The notes below the pieces were generated by a model. The model had not been told where the DNA came from. It saw only the letters and a program-made list of their open reading frames with translations, and did no database searches. A stretch of 17,689 nucleotides of DNA from Oscillospiraceae bacterium (GTDB taxonomy: Bacteria > Bacillota > Clostridia > Oscillospirales > Oscillospiraceae). Within the stretch, counting starts at the first letter, position 1, and every line of letters begins with the position of its first letter. A program made the translations under genes and the position numbers. Below are positions 13,425 through 17,689 of this stretch, piece after piece. The stretch lies in assembly GCA_902767395.1 (NCBI GenBank), contig CACXHI010000219.1:1-17689 (forward strand), read 5' to 3'.

Positions 13425-14246
13425 ATGTTCGGGAACATGCTGGAAAACGTGCGGACAAGCCACCCGCTGATCCACAACATCACCAACTATGTGACGGTAA
13501 ATGACTGCGCCAATATCGTGCTTGCCTGCGGCGCGTCCCCGATTATGGCGGACGATCCGGAGGAAGCAGAAGAAATCGCCGCGATTTGCGGCGGTCTGAA
13601 TCTCAACATTGGCACGTTGAACGGCCGCACGGTGGCGTCCATGCTGATCGCGGGCAAGCGCGCAAACGCGCTGGGACATCCTGTGGTGTTGGACCCCGTC
13701 GGCGTGGGCGCGTCCAAACTGAGAACGGAGACGGCGCTGCGGCTTCTGGAGCAGGTGCGGTTCACGGTGATCCGCGGCAATATTTCAGAGATCAGGCTCC
13801 TTGCCTCCGGAAGCGGCAGCGCAAGAGGGGTGGACGCCGACGCTGCGGACCAGGTGACGGAAAAGAATCTGGACGAGGTACTGCGCTTTGAAAAGGAATT
13901 TGCGCAGCAAACCGGCGCAGTCGTCGCCATCACCGGTGCGATAGACCTTGTGACAGACGGAAAAACGTCCTACTGCCTCCGAACCGGCCACCCCATGATG
14001 TCCGCCGTGACCGGAACGGGATGCCAGTTGTCCGCCATGACGGCAGCCTTCGTGACCGCGAATCCCACGCATCCTCTGGAGGCCGCTGCCGCAGCGGTTT
14101 CCGCCATGGGCCTCGCAGGCGAGCTTGCCCATGACCGGCTCGGCGCTTTGGACGGAAACGCAACCTACAGAAATTACATCATTGACGCGATTTACAAGAT
14201 GACCCCGGAGATTCTGGAGAAAGGCGCAAGCTATGAAGTGCGATAA
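13425..14246 (+). CDS. thiM: Hydroxyethylthiazole kinase
   Basis: 273 residues, the normal ThiM length. It phosphorylates 4-methyl-5-(2-hydroxyethyl)thiazole with ATP in the salvage branch of thiamine synthesis. It has PLIHNITNYVTVNDCANI (14-31, substrate site), ASPIMADDPEE (37-47), VVLDPVGVGAS (87-97), VIRGNISEI (115-123) and VTGTGCQLSAMTAAF (195-209), where TGTGC with C200 is the catalytic anion-hole loop of the ribokinase-like fold. AAAGGAGGAA precedes the ATG. The 3' end overlaps thiE by 14 bases. Confidence 0.96.
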   Translation: MFGNMLENVRTSHPLIHNITNYVTVNDCANIVLACGASPIMADDPEEAEEIAAICGGLNLNIGTLNGRTVASMLIAGKRANALGHPVVLDPVGVGASKLRTETALRLLEQVRFTVIRGNISEIRLLASGSGSARGVDADAADQVTEKNLDEVLRFEKEFAQQTGAVVAITGAIDLVTDGKTSYCLRTGHPMMSAVTGTGCQLSAMTAAFVTANPTHPLEAAAAAVSAMGLAGELAHDRLGALDGNATYRNYIIDAIYKMTPEILEKGASYEVR

Positions 14247-14874
14247 AGAGTTTATGCGGCTCTACGCCGTGACGGACCGGGCATGGGTCGGCAGGCAGAG
14301 CCTGTACGAGCAGGTCGAAGCCGCTCTGAAGGGCGGAGCGACCTGTGTGCAGCTCCGCGAGAAGGAGCTGGACGACGAGGCTTTCCTGCGGGAGGCGATC
14401 GAGATTTCCGCGCTCTGCAAGCGGTACGGCGTCCCGTTTTTCGTCAACGACAACGTAGACGTTGCCATTCGGTGCCATGCCGACGGCATTCACGTCGGTC
14501 AGGAGGATATGCAGGCCGCCCGGGTGCGGGAGAAGGTCGGCCCTGAAATGATGATCGGCGTTTCCGCGCATTCCGTGGAGGAGGCGCTGGAGGCCGTCCG
14601 AAACGGCGCGGACTGTCTCGGCGTCGGCGCGGTGTTCTCCACGTCCACCAAATCGGACGTGCAGACGCTTTCGCGGCAGACGCTGCGCGCCATCTGTGAA
14701 GCAGTGGAGATCCCTGTGGTGGCCATCGGTGGAATCGGAAAGGACAACATTGCACAGCTTGCAGGCACCGGTGTGGCCGGCGTTGCGCTGGTGAGCGCCA
14801 TTTTCGGCGCCGACGACGTTGAAAGCGCGTGCAGAGAGCTCCGCCGGCTGTCAGATGAAATGGTAAGCGCATAA
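14233..14874 (+). CDS. thiE: Thiamine-phosphate synthase
   Basis: 213 residues with the TIM-barrel layout of ThiE. It joins HMP-PP and thiazole phosphate to give thiamine phosphate. Hallmarks are VQLREKELDD (39-48, pyrophosphate-binding), FFVNDNVDVA (69-78), DGIHVGQEDM (84-93), GVSAHSVEEA (109-118), GVGAVFSTSTK (130-140) and VVAIGGIGKDN (162-172). Start ATG lies inside thiM, with GAGAAAGGCG about 8 bases upstream, so translation is coupled. The next gene thiD starts only after a 176-base gap. Confidence 0.96.
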   Translation: MKCDKEFMRLYAVTDRAWVGRQSLYEQVEAALKGGATCVQLREKELDDEAFLREAIEISALCKRYGVPFFVNDNVDVAIRCHADGIHVGQEDMQAARVREKVGPEMMIGVSAHSVEEALEAVRNGADCLGVGAVFSTSTKSDVQTLSRQTLRAICEAVEIPVVAIGGIGKDNIAQLAGTGVAGVALVSAIFGADDVESACRELRRLSDEMVSA

Positions 14875-15050
14875 CAAACAGGCGACGCCGTACAAAGACC
14901 GTGTCGCCTGACCGTGCGGGGCTTTCCCCGTGCGGAGGAGGTTTGGAAGCTTGCTTTGACCAAAGCGGTCAGGGCTTCCGGCGGCATATTGGGGGCACCA
15001 CCTTATGCCGCTGAATAAAACAATGCTGCAAAGGAAAAGGAGACGAGAAA
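14875..15050 (+). other. Structured gap within the thiamine operon (thiE-thiD)
   Basis: Four hairpins follow each other: CAGGCGAC/GTCGCCTG (14879-14910); CCGTGCGGGG/CCCCGTGCGG (14912-14935, 10 bp with two G-U pairs and a CTTT loop); GGAAGC/GCTTCC (14945-14979) enclosing GCTTT/AAAGC; and GCGGCATA/TATGCCGC (14981-15011). None has a T-run, and no promoter is convincing. The ribosome site of thiD, AAAAGGAGA, ends the segment. It could be an intra-operon RNA switch, a processing or stability element, or an inserted repeat. Confidence 0.45.
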
Positions 15051-15869
15051 ATGAGATTAAAAACAGCATTGACCATTGCGGGCAGCGACTGCAGTGGAGG
15101 CGCCGGGATTCAGGCCGATCTGAAAACGATGACCGTGAACGGTGTTTACGCCATGAGCGCGATTACCGCGCTCACCGCGCAAAACACAACCGGCGTGCGG
15201 GCGATTCAGGAATCAAGCCCGGAATTTTTGCAGCAGCAGCTGGACGCGATTTTTGAGGACATTGCGCCCGATGCCGTCAAAATCGGCATGGTTGCATCCA
15301 GCGCGCTGATCCGCGTCATTGCGGAACGCCTGCGGTTCTACGGCGCGAAGAACGTCGTGGTGGACCCGGTCATGGTCGCCACCTCCGGCTCGGCGCTGAT
15401 GAAAACGGACGCAGTCAACACGCTGATGGAGGAGCTGCTGCCTCTGGCGGCAGTCGTAACGCCGAACGTCCCCGAGGCGCAGGTTCTTTCCGGCCTGACC
15501 ATTGCCAACCCGACGGATATGGAGGCTGCCGCGAAGCAGATTGGAGCCAACTGCCATTGCGCCGTTCTGCTCAAGGGCGGCCACAGCGTCAACGACGCAA
15601 ACGATCTGCTGTTCGCCAACGGCGAAGCGGTCTGGTTCCCCGGCAAGCGCATCCAGAATCCCAATACCCACGGCACGGGCTGTACCCTCTCCAGTGCCAT
15701 TGCAGCCAATCTTGCCAAAGGGTTCTCCCTGCCCGAATCTGTGCGGCGCGCCAAGAGCTATATATCCGACGCGCTGGCCGCCATGCTGGATCTGGGAAAG
15801 GGCTCCGGCCCCATGCACCATGCCTTCGATCTGCGCGGAGAATACGCAAGGGAGGCGGATGGAGCATGA
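15051..15869 (+). CDS. thiD: Hydroxymethylpyrimidine / phosphomethylpyrimidine kinase
   Basis: 272 residues, standard ThiD length. It phosphorylates HMP to HMP-P and then to HMP-PP, the pyrimidine substrate of ThiE. Motifs are TIAGSDCSGGAGIQADLKT (8-26), VKIGMVAS (76-83), VVVDPVMVATSGSAL (102-116), VTPNVPEAQVLSG (136-148), VLLKGGH (172-178) and NTHGTGCTLSSAIA (205-218), with C211 in the catalytic GTGC loop. AAAAGGAGA precedes the ATG. Its stop overlaps cytX by 4 bases (ATGA). Confidence 0.96.
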   Translation: MRLKTALTIAGSDCSGGAGIQADLKTMTVNGVYAMSAITALTAQNTTGVRAIQESSPEFLQQQLDAIFEDIAPDAVKIGMVASSALIRVIAERLRFYGAKNVVVDPVMVATSGSALMKTDAVNTLMEELLPLAAVVTPNVPEAQVLSGLTIANPTDMEAAAKQIGANCHCAVLLKGGHSVNDANDLLFANGEAVWFPGKRIQNPNTHGTGCTLSSAIAANLAKGFSLPESVRRAKSYISDALAAMLDLGKGSGPMHHAFDLRGEYAREADGA

Positions 15870-17038
15870 AAGAGAAGCGCACCTCGGTATTTGAGAACGG
15901 TCTAATCTGGTTCGGCGCCGCGGTATCCATCGCGGAAATCCTGACCGGAACCTATTTCGCTCCGCTTGGATTTGCAAAGGGACTTCTGGCCATCCTGCTC
16001 GGTCACGCCATCGGCTGCGTGATGCTATTTTGCGCCGGATTCATCGGCGGCAAAACGCGCAAAAGCGCCATGGAAACCGCCAAAATGAGCTTTGGCAGCA
16101 AGGGCGCGCTGCTCTTTGCCCTCCTGAATATCGTTCAGCTTGTGGGCTGGACGGCCATTATGATCTATGACGGCGCAGCGGCAGTCAATGAAATTCTCGA
16201 CCTTGGAAGCTGGGCTTGGGCCATCGTGATCGGCGGGCTAATCATTCTCTGGATTCTCATTGGCATTCGGAATCTCGGAAAGGTCAACACCGTCGCCATG
16301 ACCGCGCTGTTTATTCTGACCATTGTTTTATGCTTCGTCGTGTTCGGCAAGGGTTCCTTGCAGTCTCTCACCGGAGAAGCGATGTCCTTTGGCGCGGCGG
16401 TGGAGCTCTCCGTTGCCATGCCGCTGTCCTGGCTCCCGCTGATCAGCGACTATACCAGAGAAGCCGAAAAGCCTGCGAAGGCAACCGCAGTCAGCGCGAT
16501 TGTCTACGGGCTTGTGAGCTGCTGGATGTACCTCATTGGCATGGGCGCAGCCATCTTTACCGGGGAATCCGACGTGGCAAAGATTATGGTGAAAGCCGGC
16601 CTCGGCATTGCGGGACTTCTGATTATCGTCTTCTCCACGGTCACGACGACGTTTCTGGACGCCTATTCCGCCGGCGTCTCCAGCGAGTCGATTTCCAGAA
16701 AGCTGGCCGGGAAGTGGATTGCCGTCATTGTCGCGGTGATCGGAACGGCTGCCGCGATTTGGCTGCCGCTGTATGATATCACCGATTTTCTCTATTTGAT
16801 CGGCTCCGTGTTTGCGCCGATGATCGCCATCCAAATTGCCGATTTCTTCATTCTGAAAAAGAACAAAGAGGACCGCCCGTTTTATGTTACAAACCTTGTC
16901 ATTTGGCTTGCGGGCTTCGTCATCTATCGGCTCTTGATGCGCGTGGATCTGCCAACCGGCTACACACTGCCCGATATGATCCTTACCGCGCTGTTGTGCG
17001 TGGTTCCGGCGAAGCTGGGATTGCGCCGCTCCGCATAG
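15866..17038 (+). CDS. cytX: CytX, NCS1-family hydroxymethylpyrimidine transporter
   Basis: 390 residues with about 11-12 transmembrane helices of the nucleobase:cation symporter-1 family. Start is the ATG overlapping the thiD stop (ATGA), with GGGAGG 10 bases upstream. Family features include FGAAVSIAEILTGTYFAPLG (16-35), MPLSWLPLISDYTRE (about 187-201, the conserved SDYTR loop) and FLDAYSAGVSSESIS in a late helix. CytX proteins next to thiD/thiE and under TPP riboswitches are assigned to HMP uptake, which fits ThiD as the next enzyme. Substrate is inferred from context; cytosine-like substrates are less likely. It is the last gene before a clear terminator. Confidence 0.92.
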   Translation: MKEKRTSVFENGLIWFGAAVSIAEILTGTYFAPLGFAKGLLAILLGHAIGCVMLFCAGFIGGKTRKSAMETAKMSFGSKGALLFALLNIVQLVGWTAIMIYDGAAAVNEILDLGSWAWAIVIGGLIILWILIGIRNLGKVNTVAMTALFILTIVLCFVVFGKGSLQSLTGEAMSFGAAVELSVAMPLSWLPLISDYTREAEKPAKATAVSAIVYGLVSCWMYLIGMGAAIFTGESDVAKIMVKAGLGIAGLLIIVFSTVTTTFLDAYSAGVSSESISRKLAGKWIAVIVAVIGTAAAIWLPLYDITDFLYLIGSVFAPMIAIQIADFFILKKNKEDRPFYVTNLVIWLAGFVIYRLLMRVDLPTGYTLPDMILTALLCVVPAKLGLRRSA

Positions 17039-17076
17039 CTTGCCCCTCCGCAAACCGGAATCGCCCGGTACCGGCG

Positions 17077-17108
17077 AACGCCGCAGAGCACGTCTCTGCG
17101 GCGTTTTT
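17077..17108 (+). terminator. Intrinsic terminator of the thiamine operon
   Basis: AACGCCGCAGAG (17077-17088) pairs with CTCTGCGGCGTT (17094-17105) around CACGT; the run of T ends at 17108. It lies 38 bases after the cytX stop. Confidence 0.88.
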
Positions 17109-17133
17109 GCGTCCGTTGAGATGTTTCTGAAGG

Positions 17134-17689
17134 TTATCCGTGCAGGTCCTTTTTGCGTCGACGCAGGATGGCTGTGGCCGTGATTCCCGTTGTCAGGAGG
17201 AACAGGACTGCGACAACCTCGTATGGATGCCCGGGCGTGCGAATAAAACCGCTGTCAGGCATGTTATAGGCCAGATGATAGACCAGCAAGAACAGGGCCA
17301 TGGGCAGGGTGCAGGCGATGGCCGTGACGGCGTTCTTAATCCGAAGAGACAGGATCGCCGCCAGCAGGTTCACGCAGAGGCCCAGCAGGAAGAGGAGCAG
17401 CAGCCTGAGCCCGTAAAACGCGCCGAAGCGCACGCCATACAAGGAGTTGGTATTAAAAAAACGACGATAGGAGCAAAAGTGAAGATAGGAGTCCTCATCC
17501 CAGCCAATGTTCATCGCGTCACCGATGTCGCAGCCATAGTACCGGGAGACCTTCCACTGGGAAAAGGCCAGGAACGCCAGCAGGACCCCGAGACCGATCA
17601 TGATCCCGGACGCAAGGGCCGCGCCGGCGAGCTTCCTGCCGTAGTGGGCTCTGCCGGTTTTTGTGGAGGCGGACAGGCCCTCGGTGCGG
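17134..17689 (-). CDS. Probable ABC-2-type transporter permease (C-terminal part, 5' end beyond window)
   Basis: The frame is open to the right edge, with 185 codons before TAA at 17136-17134. An internal Met at 17601 is not the likely start, because upstream residues (TEGLSASTKTGRAHYGRKLA) are the conserved T-x-x-G-R-x-x-x-x-x-K-L cytoplasmic turn seen before a helix in ABC-2 permeases. Helices follow at the start (IGLGVLLAFLAF), centre (LRLLLLFLLGLCVNLLAAIL and AIACTLPMALFLLVYHL) and end (VVAVLFLLTTGITATAIL), closed by a basic RRRKKDLHG tail. A roughly 40-residue outside loop with FCSYRRFF lies between the first two helices. The substrate is unknown; an ATPase partner would be expected upstream, outside the window. 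Confidence 0.55.
   Translation of the reverse strand, partial: RTEGLSASTKTGRAHYGRKLAGAALASGIMIGLGVLLAFLAFSQWKVSRYYGCDIGDAMNIGWDEDSYLHFCSYRRFFNTNSLYGVRFGAFYGLRLLLLFLLGLCVNLLAAILSLRIKNAVTAIACTLPMALFLLVYHLAYNMPDSGFIRTPGHPYEVVAVLFLLTTGITATAILRRRKKDLHG

Noticed and set aside
14875..15050. HMP-PP (thiS-type) or second TPP riboswitch before thiD
   Set aside because: I could not find the TPP core blocks, and I cannot match the thiS-type consensus with confidence, so I leave it as an unclassified structured gap.

Overview
This window looks like chromosome of a GC-rich, spore-forming member of the Clostridia, most likely Oscillospiraceae/Ruminococcaceae. The evidence is high GC with G/C-ending codons, strong AGGAGG-type ribosome binding sites, a spmA-spmB spore maturation pair, GerAB/GerAC-like germination genes, an SLH-domain surface protein and a TPP-controlled thiamine salvage operon. 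The family-level placement is inference. No rRNA, tRNA, CRISPR array, transposase or integrase is visible.

Layout. 1-1252 (minus): a germination-type pair behind a sigma-G-like promoter, made of a shortened GerAC-like protein and, overlapping it, a GerAB-like membrane protein that runs off the left edge. 1515-3048: an exported protein with a lysozyme-like N-terminal part and three SLH repeats, with its own promoter and a 23-bp hairpin terminator. 3078-4648: mazG followed by a pyruvate kinase-like gene lacking the C-terminal domain. 4737-6562: an ECF sigma factor overlapping a membrane-anchored DUF4179-type partner. 6596-6820: a 98-bp foldback and a shared terminator. 6824-9757: a self-contained SOS-type mutagenesis cassette. 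A LexA-like S24 repressor diverges from a Y-family polymerase plus YolD-like protein, and three copies of a short AT-rich repeat lie across the two face-to-face promoters. 9864-10942: spmA-spmB. 10950-12092 (minus): an LtrA-family membrane protein. 12093-12884: a long non-coding stretch with a foldable segment, the thiamine promoter, a TPP riboswitch with its terminator, and an unexplained 220-nt leader. 12885-17038: thiW-thiM-thiE-thiD-cytX. 17134 to the right edge (minus): the C-terminal part of an ABC-2-like permease.

How the genes work together. The thi operon is a complete salvage route: ThiW and CytX import thiazole and pyrimidine moieties, ThiM and ThiD phosphorylate them, ThiE joins them, and the TPP riboswitch shuts the operon off when TPP is plentiful. 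No de novo genes (thiC, thiG, thiS, thiH) are present here. The repressor/polymerase/YolD cassette should behave as an autoregulated DNA-damage module. The ECF pair is a typical envelope-signal unit.

The least explained parts are the intergenic segments at 6596-6693, 12305-12410, 12665-12884 and 14875-15050. Each is GC-rich, rich in inverted repeats and without a convincing gene. They may be structured RNAs or dispersed repeats; a genome-wide copy count would separate these.
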